Source: Sphingobacteriales bacterium (GTDB lineage Bacteria > Bacteroidota > Bacteroidia > Chitinophagales > Chitinophagaceae). Taken from it: a DNA stretch of 57,161 bases. Each line of letters opens with the position of its first letter. Positions within the stretch are counted from its first letter, which is position 1. Shown piece by piece: positions 33,948 to 42,293 of this stretch. The notes beneath the pieces are model-generated. The model was not told where the DNA came from. It saw nothing but the letters and a program-made list of their open reading frames with translations, and searched no databases. Position numbers and translations under genes: made by a program. Location: positions 1-57,161 of the forward strand of contig JACPOD010000030.1 of NCBI GenBank assembly GCA_016185185.1, given 5' to 3'.

Positions 33948-35075
33948 ATGTCCTCTAACAATCGCCGTAAATTTTTACAACAACTCGGACTTGCAGGCGC
34001 TGGTCTTATTACCAGTCTTTTTACAACAACAGATTATAAAGAAATTTTAAAACGCAATGATGTGGATGCGGTGATCATTGGTACTCCTGATCACTGGCAT
34101 CAGCCTATTAGTATTGCGGCATTGCAGGCAGGCAAGCATGTATATTGTGAAAAACCAATGCTCCACGCCGTTAGTGAAGGTCATGCGTTGCTGGATGCCT
34201 GGAAAAAAAGTGGCAAGGTTTACCAGGTGGGCAGCCAGGGATTAAGCAGTCTTGGTAACGAAAAGGCCAGAGAGTTGCTAGCCGCCGGTGCTATTGGTGA
34301 TTTGAATTATGCAGAAGGTTTCTGGGCCCGTATGAGTGCTGAAGGTGCCTGGCAATATAAAATTCCTGTTGATGGTAATGCCTCAACTGTTGATTGGGAT
34401 AAATATGAAATTGTAAAAAAACATGCGTTTGATCCGTTACGGTTTTTCCGCTGGAGAAATTATTTGGATTACGGTACCGGAATGAGTGGTGATTTGTTTG
34501 TGCATCTTTTCAGCAGTCTGCATTTTATTACTAACAGCATGGGTCCGGTAAAAATTGCAGCTATGGGTGGATTGCGTTACTGGAAAGATGGGCGTGAAGT
34601 TCCTGATGTATTATTAGGAATGTTTGATTATCCGCAAACAGCGGCACATCCTGCATTTGACTTAAGCTTACGTTGCAACTTTATAGATGGCACCAGTGGC
34701 ACCACTTATTTACGGTTGAATGGAAGCAAAGGAAGTATGGACGTAGAGTGGGATAAAGTAACTGTAAAATTAAATAACACCGGTGAGTCAGATGATCCGT
34801 TCTTAAAAGCACAGACTGTTGCTAATGCAACTACTGAAGAAGAAAGAAAGAAAATGGTTGGGCCAAGAGAAACTGTATATAAAGCCGAAGAAGGATATAA
34901 AGGCGCCCATTACGATCATTTTGGCAACTGGTTCAGAGCAATACGAACAGGAGGAACTGTAGTGGAAGATCCATTATTTGGTTTCAGGGCATGTGCTCCC
35001 GCACTGTTGTGTAACGATAGTTATTTTAATAACACCCATATTAACTGGGATCCCGTAAACCTTAAACTTGTTTAA
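33948..35075 (+). CDS. Gfo/Idh/MocA-family oxidoreductase lacking its NAD-binding motif
   Basis: The 375-aa protein starts with a Tat-like signal (SSNNRRKFLQQLGLAGAGL) and then jumps directly to TTTDYKEILKRNDVDAVIIGTPDHWH. In family members the first Rossmann strand with G-x-G-x-x-G and the following helix come before this segment, so some tens of residues appear to be missing in frame. The rest is normal: catalytic-region EKP (residues 68-70), FFRWRNYLDYGTGMSGD and the C-terminal substrate domain. Intact relatives oxidise sugars to 3-keto sugars with NAD, in the periplasm. It precedes a DUF1080 lipoprotein (19 bp), the usual partner. As read, NAD binding should fail. Confidence 0.8.
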   Translation: MSSNNRRKFLQQLGLAGAGLITSLFTTTDYKEILKRNDVDAVIIGTPDHWHQPISIAALQAGKHVYCEKPMLHAVSEGHALLDAWKKSGKVYQVGSQGLSSLGNEKARELLAAGAIGDLNYAEGFWARMSAEGAWQYKIPVDGNASTVDWDKYEIVKKHAFDPLRFFRWRNYLDYGTGMSGDLFVHLFSSLHFITNSMGPVKIAAMGGLRYWKDGREVPDVLLGMFDYPQTAAHPAFDLSLRCNFIDGTSGTTYLRLNGSKGSMDVEWDKVTVKLNNTGESDDPFLKAQTVANATTEEERKKMVGPRETVYKAEEGYKGAHYDHFGNWFRAIRTGGTVVEDPLFGFRACAPALLCNDSYFNNTHINWDPVNLKLV

Positions 35076-35094
35076 CCCTAAAAAAATTATAGTA

Positions 35095-35841
35095 ATGATA
35101 AATAAGTTTTTTCCCTTTAAATGGCTTGTTCCTGTTGCTGTAATAGCTCTTGTTAGCTGCAACAACCAAAGTAAACAAGCAGCAACAGCAGACAATACAC
35201 TTTCTGATGCAGAAGTAAAAGATGGCTGGAAATTATTGTTCGATGGCAAATCTACAACCAGTTGGAGAGCATACAACGGCAAAACCATACCGGCAGGATG
35301 GAGTATTGAAGAGGGTGCATTAAAAACATCGGGTACAGCACACGATGCTATTGGTGGCGATATTGTTTATGGAGCAGAACCGTATGAAAATTTTGAATTA
35401 ACGGTTGACTGGAAAATTTCCAAAGGAGGTAATAGCGGTATTTTTTATCACATCGTAGAAGATACACAATATCATGCCCCATACGAAACAGCACCGGAAT
35501 ACCAGGTGATTGATGATATTGGTTTTCCTGAAAAATTAGAAGAATGGCAAAAGGCCGGAGTGGACTATGCGATGTACACACCTACTACTGAAAAAGTTTT
35601 AAAGCCAGTTGGTGAATGGAATCATAGCCGTATTGTATTTACTCCTGCTAAAGTGGAATATTACCTGAACGATAAACTCACTGTTACGTTTGTTCCCTGG
35701 AGCGATGACTGGAACAAACGTCGTACTACGGGTAAATGGGCCACTTATCCCGGTTATGGTAAAGCCAAATCAGGATTAATCGGCTTACAGGATCACGGTA
35801 GTCCGGTTTGGTTCAAAAATATCAAGATCAAAAAGCTGTAA
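35095..35841 (+). CDS. DUF1080 / 3-keto-disaccharide hydrolase lipoprotein
   Basis: The start ATG 35095 gives a 248-aa lipoprotein: MINKFFPFKW, a hydrophobic stretch, and the lipobox ALVSC. The domain is the concanavalin-like DUF1080 fold, with DGWKLLFDGKSTTSWR, NFELTVDWKISKGGNSGIFYH, APEYQVIDD and GLIGLQDHGSPVWFKNIKI. Members hydrolyse glycosides after the sugar has been oxidised at C3. This matches the Gfo/Idh/MocA gene just upstream, so the pair forms a keto-glycoside pathway, although the upstream gene looks damaged. The in-frame TTG at 35068 overlaps that gene and is not used here. Confidence 0.88.
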   Translation: MINKFFPFKWLVPVAVIALVSCNNQSKQAATADNTLSDAEVKDGWKLLFDGKSTTSWRAYNGKTIPAGWSIEEGALKTSGTAHDAIGGDIVYGAEPYENFELTVDWKISKGGNSGIFYHIVEDTQYHAPYETAPEYQVIDDIGFPEKLEEWQKAGVDYAMYTPTTEKVLKPVGEWNHSRIVFTPAKVEYYLNDKLTVTFVPWSDDWNKRRTTGKWATYPGYGKAKSGLIGLQDHGSPVWFKNIKIKKL

Positions 35842-35845
35842 TGTT

Positions 35846-36295
35846 TTGATCACACTTGTAAGAACCGATTCTGATAACTCAGATTTTATTTCATTGGTAA
35901 GACTTTTAGATGCCGATCTTGCTGAAAGAGATGGTGTCGATCATTCTTTCTATGCTCAATTCAACAAGATTGATAAAATAAAACACACTATAGTAGCATA
36001 CGATGATGATGTGCCGGTTGGTTGTGGTGCTATTAAAGAATTTATTCCCGGTATAATGGAGGTGAAGCGTATGTATTCACTTCCATCCGTCCGGGGAAAA
36101 GGAATTGCTTCAGCAGTTTTAAATGAGTTAGAAAAATGGGTCAAAGAATTGGGCAATGAAAAATGTGTACTGGAAACAGGCAAACGCCAGCCAGAAGCTA
36201 TTGCCTTATATAAAAAGAACGGCTATCATATTACTCCTAATTACGGACAGTATATTGGAATAGAGAATAGTGTTTGTTTTGAAAAAATAATTTAA
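35846..36295 (+). CDS. GNAT-family N-acetyltransferase, paralogue of the gene at 4127
   Basis: This 149-aa protein has the acetyl-CoA motif RGKGIASAVLNELEKW and shares the order of motifs with the protein at 4127 (PVGCG, VKRMYSLPSVRGKG, LETGKRQPEAIALYKKNGY, PNYGQY). The only start that fits is TTG 35846. The ATG at 35841 overlaps the stop of the DUF1080 gene but hits a stop two codons later. The 4-bp gap suggests translational coupling with that gene. It converges with the GLPGLI fusion gene with 9 bp between stops. Substrate unknown. Confidence 0.82.
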   Translation: MITLVRTDSDNSDFISLVRLLDADLAERDGVDHSFYAQFNKIDKIKHTIVAYDDDVPVGCGAIKEFIPGIMEVKRMYSLPSVRGKGIASAVLNELEKWVKELGNEKCVLETGKRQPEAIALYKKNGYHITPNYGQYIGIENSVCFEKII

Positions 36296-36304
36296 TCTCT
36301 AATC

Positions 36305-38326
36305 TCATTGTAATTCCTTCAGCATTCGTTGTGCCCTTGTGTTGCCCGGTCTCAGTTTCAATGCCTGTTCAAAACATTTCTTTGCGTTTGGTTTGTCTGC
36401 TTTTAATAAATAAGCATCGCCCATATCATTCCAGGTCACTACTATATTGGGAAACTCTTTAGTATAGACTGAATAAAGTGCCAATGCTTCTTCGGCATTT
36501 TTTTCCTCCAGTAATTTTTCCCCCACACTTAGCAGCACCATATCATCTTCCAACTCAATATTTGCTTTCTTTAATTCATCTTTATAATTAACCATAAAGT
36601 TGGCCGGGCCATTTTCTTTTATCATCGAATAAATAACCTTTGCAGGGGGTAATGGAAGTGGTGTTTGATCTCTGTTGTTTAATATTGCAGAAATTCGTTG
36701 AGCAACAATCTCTGCACTGCCTTCATCGTAATTGCTGAGCACGGCAAAAGAATAATTTTTCTCCATGTTAATTCCCATCACAGCGCTTACTCCAGGAGCT
36801 CCTCCTGCAATGCTTAATCTTCCTTTTGCTTTGCATTCTTTCCAGTCAGCATAGTGAGCGGAAAACAAGGGACTATTAAAAAGCTTGAGCTTACTTTGAT
36901 CTTTCAGCAGTTTATTATCGCTCTCTATTGATTGTGCAAACTTCCATAGGTCACCGGTAGTGGAATACAATCCACCATCCCCAGCTCCCATTTCTTTAAA
37001 CTGGAGATTGTTTCTTTTTGTTCCGATAAAATTGGTAAGATATCCAATGGCTTTGCCAGGCATATCTCTGTTTAGTTCTGCAAAACCAGTGTTGTTCATA
37101 TTCAGCTTATCAAAGATTTTTTCTTTATAAACATCTCCTAATTTCTTTCCTGTTATTTTTTCAATCAATGCTGCCAGTACTGCATAACCAGAATTAGAGT
37201 ATTGCACATTTGCTCCCGGCTTAAATAACATTGGTTGCTTTTGAATATGAGCCAGCAATTGCGTTATACTATTGATTTCTTCTCTGGCCATCTCCCACCC
37301 GGGAACGCCTGCATAATCTCCAAGACCGGATGTGTGCTCCATTAATTGTTCAATCGTTATTTCAGCCGCTTTTTCATCTGTAAACCCGGGTAAATACGTT
37401 ATGATCTTTTCATCTACTTTTATCTTTCCTTCTTCAATGAGCTGCAGGATAAGTGTTTTTGTAAAAATTTTCGTGATAGAGCCAAGCGAAAATTTTGTAT
37501 TGGCTGTATTGCTGATATTTTTTTCTATATCGGCCAACCCAATACTTTTATCGTAAATAGGTTTGTTGTTTTGGAAAATTAAAATCGACCCCGAAAAAAC
37601 ATCTTTAGTTGAAGCTTCATTCATCAAGGCCTCCATTTTCCCCTGTACCAGTTCTTTTCTTATTTTAGCAAACTCTTCTGGTGTAACTTTCTTTCCTTTG
37701 GTGGGAGCTTTTATATCTCCTTTTTTAACTTCATTCTTTATCTCTTGTGCAGTGTACGTTATTTCTGCATTATTAATATCTAATGCTAATATCAAACCAG
37801 GCAAACCACTAAACTGTCCCGGTCCTGAGGATAGTGCAATATCTTCAGCATACCACGCCACCAGCTCTGAACCTCTTTCTGTTTTACCCGTTGCTTTTTT
37901 GCAAACATGACCCAGGATAGTTTTTGTTTCACCATCCACCAGTTTCCAGCTAATGTTACGGATGGAATCTTCCACTATAAATTCTTTTTCCATTAAATCT
38001 CTTTTTTCAACAGATTTGCTTGCTGTAAAATCTTTGTAATAAATATTTTCTGCCCCGCCAAAACGCATCACTATCCCACCCTGTGGCTGTTCGCTTAAAT
38101 CGGCTTCTTCTTCCTGCTTTTGATAGAGCGATTTATTATCGGCAAATAACAACGCATATTTATTGGTGCGGAACTGTGGCATCATTGCTTTCATTTGTTC
38201 ATTCTCTTTGGGGATGCGGCGGTACACATCAATTTTTTCTTCGTACACAATTTTTCCTTCTTTAACCTGGGCTGCAGCACATTGATAAAGAATGGCGGCA
38301 AATAACATGGCGATAATTCGTTTCAT
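36305..38326 (-). CDS. GLPGLI family - class C beta-lactamase-like serine hydrolase - TPR fusion
   Basis: This 673-aa secreted protein has three parts. Residues 1-20 are a signal peptide. Residues 21-230 form a GLPGLI domain, with the name-giving motif G-L-P-G-L-I at 174-179. Residues 235-555 form a serine hydrolase of the beta-lactamase/S12 class with S283-I-T-K286, Y376-S-N378 and AGGAPG (507-512) as third box. Residues 600-673 contain TPR-like helices (ALALYSVYTKEFP, DAYLLKADKPNAKKCFEQALKLRPG). GLPGLI proteins are normally single-domain, of about 250-290 aa. The gene is divergent from the two-component genes and carries the GGTTAA operator 21 bp from its -7 element TAGTTTTG. Confidence 0.88.
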   Translation of the reverse strand: MKRIIAMLFAAILYQCAAAQVKEGKIVYEEKIDVYRRIPKENEQMKAMMPQFRTNKYALLFADNKSLYQKQEEEADLSEQPQGGIVMRFGGAENIYYKDFTASKSVEKRDLMEKEFIVEDSIRNISWKLVDGETKTILGHVCKKATGKTERGSELVAWYAEDIALSSGPGQFSGLPGLILALDINNAEITYTAQEIKNEVKKGDIKAPTKGKKVTPEEFAKIRKELVQGKMEALMNEASTKDVFSGSILIFQNNKPIYDKSIGLADIEKNISNTANTKFSLGSITKIFTKTLILQLIEEGKIKVDEKIITYLPGFTDEKAAEITIEQLMEHTSGLGDYAGVPGWEMAREEINSITQLLAHIQKQPMLFKPGANVQYSNSGYAVLAALIEKITGKKLGDVYKEKIFDKLNMNNTGFAELNRDMPGKAIGYLTNFIGTKRNNLQFKEMGAGDGGLYSTTGDLWKFAQSIESDNKLLKDQSKLKLFNSPLFSAHYADWKECKAKGRLSIAGGAPGVSAVMGINMEKNYSFAVLSNYDEGSAEIVAQRISAILNNRDQTPLPLPPAKVIYSMIKENGPANFMVNYKDELKKANIELEDDMVLLSVGEKLLEEKNAEEALALYSVYTKEFPNIVVTWNDMGDAYLLKADKPNAKKCFEQALKLRPGNTRAQRMLKELQ

Positions 38327-38347
38327 TTTCTTCTGGTTTTAATAAAT

Positions 38348-38450
38348 CAAAACTATAGCTGCGGCTTTGATATACAGGTTAACCAGTGTTTCATAAAGGT
38401 TAATTAAGGTTAATGGCCTTGTAACCCTTTACAGGAAAGATTTACATTTG
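38348..38450. promoter_or_regulatory. Divergent promoter region with three-repeat GGTTAA operator
   Basis: The operator (38377-38414) reads GGTTAACC, 13 bp, GGTTAATTAAGGTTAAT. Repeats start at 38377, 38398 and 38408, 21 and 10 bp apart. Minus side: exactly 21 bp from the inner edge to TAGTTTTG (38355-38348), the -7 element of the GLPGLI fusion gene, without a -33 element. Plus side: TTG (38419-38421), 21 bp, TACATTTG (38443-38450) is a full promoter for the histidine kinase, with the operator just upstream. The response regulator encoded at 40025 is the obvious candidate ligand. Confidence 0.72.
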
Positions 38451-38460
38451 TTCTGCATTC

Positions 38461-40035
38461 ATGAAAAAAGTTATTACCGATCCGCTGTTAATGATAGCAA
38501 CGATTCTCATCATCGTTGGTTTCCAGGTGTACTGGTTAAAGAACAATTATGACCGGGAAAAACATTTGCTAGACAGCAAGGCGGGTATCATTTTCCGTAC
38601 TACTGTATTTGAATTACAGGCTAAAAAACTAAAAATAGGACTGTCTGGTTCTGTTACTAATAGTAATGTGACTGTATATTTTAAAGATGATGAAGGAAAA
38701 GCAGTTCATGTTCGTAAACCAGTGAAGGAGCAATTGGTAGGAATCACTAATGTACTAAGTGATGAGTTTAAAGACTCGATTAAAATTAATCGTGAAAAAA
38801 AAGATAAAATTATTTTTTCGGTTAATAACGCTTCTATTACTTATGGAAAAGATTCGCTCAAGACAAGCACTTATGCCGAATCAGTTAATGGTAAAGACAA
38901 GATGATTCAACTTTTAAATGGAATCGATTCCTTACAGGATTCATTGAGAGTAGTTGATATCACTAAAGCAGTAACAAAGTCGTTTTCTGAAGAAAAGCTA
39001 AATGTTCTGTTTGTTATTACCCGAAAAATTCCTGATTCATCCAAATCCGGGCATGTTATTCCCCTGGCTTCACCGGATGAGAGTATTGATAAAATGAATG
39101 AAGTAACAGTTGGCATAGCTCACCCCGTGAGTTATGCACTGGAAATACAAAACAGTTCTCTTTATTTATTTAAAAAAATATTATCACCACTCTTATTCTC
39201 TCTGTTCCTGGTTGGAGTAACTATTATTTCATTTTTTGTTTTATACCGCAATCTCAACCGGCAGCTTCGTTTAACAGAAATTAAAAATGAATTTATCGGA
39301 AATATCACGCATGAATTAAAAACACCTATCAGCACCGTAAGTGTGGCCATTGAAGCCATGAAGAATTTTAATGCTTTGCAAAGCCCGGAAAGAACACAGG
39401 AGTATCTTGATATAGCCAATAATGAATTGCAGCGGCTGGGATTGCTGGTGGATAAAGTTTTAAAGCTTTCAATGTTTGAAAAACAGCAAGTGGAGTTAAA
39501 GAAAGAATGGTTTGACCTGGAAGAATTGATACAGGAGGTTGTTAAATCTATGCAGTTGCAATTTGAAAAACTTAATGTAACACTGAAAGTAGAAAAGAAA
39601 GGGGATAATTTTACAATTATGGCAGATCGTTTACACATCTCAAGTGTAATTTATAATCTGCTCGATAATGCATTAAAATATGGTAAGGAAAAACCTGTTA
39701 TTATTATTGAGCTTGCATCTTATGACCAGTATGTTGAAATAAATATAACAGATAATGGTAAAGGCATTCCGGCTGAATATAAAAACAAAGTGTTTGATAA
39801 GTTTTTCCGTGTACCGGATGGCAATAAACATAATATTAAAGGATACGGATTGGGATTAAGCTATGTAAATCATATTGTGCAAAGGCACCAGGGATTTATA
39901 GAAGTAGAAAGTGAGCTGGGAAAAGGCAGTACTTTTTCTGTTAAACTCCCTTACGAAGAAGCAGAGTTAATAAAATATGACAAAGGACGGGTGGTTAGAA
40001 AAATGGCCATTAAAATCGGAAATCATGGCAATTAA
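38461..40035 (+). CDS. Sensor histidine kinase
   Basis: This 524-aa inner-membrane kinase has a membrane span near residues 10-27, a periplasmic sensor of about 210 residues with no recognised domain, and a second span near 237-262. The HisKA domain has the phosphorylated His284 in NITHELKTPIS. The ATPase domain contains DNALKYGKEKP (N box), DNGKGIP (G1) and GYGLGLSYV (G2). It overlaps the response regulator gene by 11 bp, so the two are translated together. A full promoter (38419-38450) precedes it, next to the GGTTAA operator shared with the divergent gene. Confidence 0.94.
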   Translation: MKKVITDPLLMIATILIIVGFQVYWLKNNYDREKHLLDSKAGIIFRTTVFELQAKKLKIGLSGSVTNSNVTVYFKDDEGKAVHVRKPVKEQLVGITNVLSDEFKDSIKINREKKDKIIFSVNNASITYGKDSLKTSTYAESVNGKDKMIQLLNGIDSLQDSLRVVDITKAVTKSFSEEKLNVLFVITRKIPDSSKSGHVIPLASPDESIDKMNEVTVGIAHPVSYALEIQNSSLYLFKKILSPLLFSLFLVGVTIISFFVLYRNLNRQLRLTEIKNEFIGNITHELKTPISTVSVAIEAMKNFNALQSPERTQEYLDIANNELQRLGLLVDKVLKLSMFEKQQVELKKEWFDLEELIQEVVKSMQLQFEKLNVTLKVEKKGDNFTIMADRLHISSVIYNLLDNALKYGKEKPVIIIELASYDQYVEINITDNGKGIPAEYKNKVFDKFFRVPDGNKHNIKGYGLGLSYVNHIVQRHQGFIEVESELGKGSTFSVKLPYEEAELIKYDKGRVVRKMAIKIGNHGN

Positions 40036-40714
40036 AATTTTATATGTTGAAGATGAATTGTTTCTGGGAAAGATAGTAAAAGAAAGCCTGGAAACACGAG
40101 GTTACGAAGTACTGATGGAAACAGATGGGGATAAAGTATTGGCCGTATTTAAACAAATACAACCAGATGTATGTGTGCTGGATGTCATGTTGCCTAACAA
40201 AGACGGTTTTACGATTGCAGAGGAGATAAGAAATATAGACAATCAAATTCCTATATTGTTTTTAACGGCCAAAACACAAACCCAGGATTTAGTCAAGGGC
40301 TTTCAATTAGGTGGCAATGATTACATCCGTAAGCCTTTTAGTATGGAAGAACTGATTATGCGCATTGAGAATGTGTTGCGGTATAAAAAAGGTGACAGAC
40401 CTGCAGATGATAAAAAAGATGAGATTAAGATTGGTAAATACACCTTTCATTTGAGCAGGCAAACACTAAAAGAAAATGGCGAGGAGCGAAAACTATCCTT
40501 TCGGGAAAGCGAATTACTGAAACTGTTGTACGAAAACAAAGACAAAATTATTGACCGTCGTGATATATTAAACTTGCTTTGGGGTAACGATAATTTTTTT
40601 AACTCCCGTAATCTTGATGTTTATATAACCAAACTTCGGGGCTATTTAAAGAAAGACCCTTCTTTAGAAATAATTACAATAAAAGGAATAGGCTATCGCT
40701 TTGTGGTTGAATAG
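40025..40714 (+). CDS. OmpR-family response regulator
   Basis: This 229-aa protein has a receiver domain (MAIKILYVEDELFLGKIV, phosphoacceptor Asp53 in VCVLDVMLP, T/K switch residues in LFLTAKT and YIRKPF) and a C-terminal winged helix (FRESELLKLLYENKDKIIDRRDILNLLWG, then LDVYITKLRGYLKKD and IKGIGYRFVV). ATG 40025 overlaps the end of the kinase gene; the longer frame from 39977 is not used. OmpR-type proteins bind tandem direct repeats about 10-11 bp apart, which fits the GGTTAA operators at 38377 and 30388. It converges with the gene at 40719 with a 4-bp gap. Confidence 0.95.
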   Translation: MAIKILYVEDELFLGKIVKESLETRGYEVLMETDGDKVLAVFKQIQPDVCVLDVMLPNKDGFTIAEEIRNIDNQIPILFLTAKTQTQDLVKGFQLGGNDYIRKPFSMEELIMRIENVLRYKKGDRPADDKKDEIKIGKYTFHLSRQTLKENGEERKLSFRESELLKLLYENKDKIIDRRDILNLLWGNDNFFNSRNLDVYITKLRGYLKKDPSLEIITIKGIGYRFVVE

Positions 40715-40718
40715 TTGT

Positions 40719-42290
40719 TTATTTTTTTAATCGCCACCGTAAAAATAGTTGTCCATTAACCGGCCGGATGCTGTAGCCTGGTACCGATGACATATCTGAT
40801 AATGGGATTAATAAGGAACCGCCGATTTTAATTTTACCCAAATAGTATGATAATTCTATTTTGCCGGATACAAAAGACGAATTTAAATACAACCAGTTTG
40901 AACCATTTTTTTCTGCCAGCAATGTATATTCAGACAAAACTGATCCGGTATAAACACCTGTTGTTTTTTCAGTTAATAAGGCACGGTTTAAAAAATGATA
41001 ATTTAATCCGGCACCAATATTCCATCTTTTATATACTTGAAAATTGTATTGCAGCCCTGCGGTAAACCCGCTTGTTTTTAAGAGCAGTAAATTTTTTGTA
41101 ACAGTAGTAGTATCAATAATTGATAATTGACCTTTTGATGAAGCTAATGGCCGTTCACCGGTAGCATAAAGATTACTTAGATGCACCATTAAAAGCAACT
41201 CCTGCTTTTTGCCGAATTGTTTACTGAGCCACAGATCCGGTATTAAGGCAATATAAGGCTGACTGCTTCCATTGGTTCCGGTAAAATAACTCTTTGTTCC
41301 CTGCAACGGAAGGGCAACATTCCATTGCAAGCCATAATTTATACCAAGTTGTTTGACCGCTTTGCTTGTTTTCTTTACCTCCGTTGTTTTTTGCTGGGCT
41401 AAATTGGAAGAGGCAGGAGTAATTACAGACTTCTGACCCTGCTCTGCTAAAGTTTCAGACAGCTTGGGATTCTTTACGTCTGTAATATTATTGTCGGGTA
41501 TCGCAATAATGATATTTATGCTGCTTCCGGTATCAATTCTCTCTTTTTTACTATTGCCTGTACCGTAGGTATTTTTCTTTGTAGCCTTTGCCAAATTGAT
41601 TTCTCCGGCATCTGAGGAATTTACACTGTTATTTGTTTCCTTATTTTGAGCTTTTAACAGAACAGCCGCTTTAGCAGTATGATCATTAAAACCGGGGTGT
41701 ATTGTTAACTTACCTTTTTGGCTGTTACCCGTACCAGATAATTTGTTAACGCTAACCCGTGTTTTAACAGTTGCTAAAGCAGCTGTGGTTTTCATCCCAC
41801 CACTATTATTTAATAAACCGGTGCCGTCATCGTCACGTTTAGAAGCTGCAGCTGTTTTCAGTGCAGCAGGTGTTTGTTGTTTTTCATAAAGATCAGCAAC
41901 GGCCTCCCCGTCTTTTATTTTTTTAAGCGGTAAAGAAGAATTATTTGCATTTAAAGAACTGTTGTTATTTTCTGTTTTTGAAAAAGTATTTGTGTTGTTA
42001 TTATTTTTTTCCTGGTTCTTTGTTTCAGTCGATTCAACTCTGGCAATTTCTGCCTGCTTGGTTGATTTTTTATTTATCCATAAATAAACACTACCCGCAG
42101 TAAAAAGCAACAATAATAAAAGCAACAAATATTTTTTATTCCCTCCGTCCGAATTGTTTTTTCCAGCTCCGGCTGTATTGTTACTGTCAAGTAACTGACT
42201 CATATTAGCCCATGCCTCATCAACAGGTATGCCCGGCAACGGGTAATTTGTTAAGGGAGACTGATTGCTATTTACGTTTTCGTTTTTCAC
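40719..42290 (-). CDS. Anti-sigma-like membrane protein with C-terminal beta-barrel domain
   Basis: This 523-aa protein lies 3 bp after an ECF sigma gene. Residues 20-37 (GIPVDEAWANMSQLLD) resemble the sigma-binding start of anti-sigma factors. Residues 53-71 form one membrane span (YLLLLLLLLFTAGSVYLWI). A linker of about 250 residues rich in Asn, Thr, Lys and Ser follows. Residues 325-523 look like an outer-membrane barrel (alternating strands, LGINYGLQWNVALPL, SGKIELSYYLGKIKIGGSLLIPL, final LFLRWRLKK). It could bridge both membranes, with the sigma factor inside and the barrel outside. The assignment rests on layout, not on a named domain. Confidence 0.75.
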   Translation of the reverse strand: MKNENVNSNQSPLTNYPLPGIPVDEAWANMSQLLDSNNTAGAGKNNSDGGNKKYLLLLLLLLFTAGSVYLWINKKSTKQAEIARVESTETKNQEKNNNNTNTFSKTENNNSSLNANNSSLPLKKIKDGEAVADLYEKQQTPAALKTAAASKRDDDGTGLLNNSGGMKTTAALATVKTRVSVNKLSGTGNSQKGKLTIHPGFNDHTAKAAVLLKAQNKETNNSVNSSDAGEINLAKATKKNTYGTGNSKKERIDTGSSINIIIAIPDNNITDVKNPKLSETLAEQGQKSVITPASSNLAQQKTTEVKKTSKAVKQLGINYGLQWNVALPLQGTKSYFTGTNGSSQPYIALIPDLWLSKQFGKKQELLLMVHLSNLYATGERPLASSKGQLSIIDTTTVTKNLLLLKTSGFTAGLQYNFQVYKRWNIGAGLNYHFLNRALLTEKTTGVYTGSVLSEYTLLAEKNGSNWLYLNSSFVSGKIELSYYLGKIKIGGSLLIPLSDMSSVPGYSIRPVNGQLFLRWRLKK

Positions 42291-42293
42291 TTT

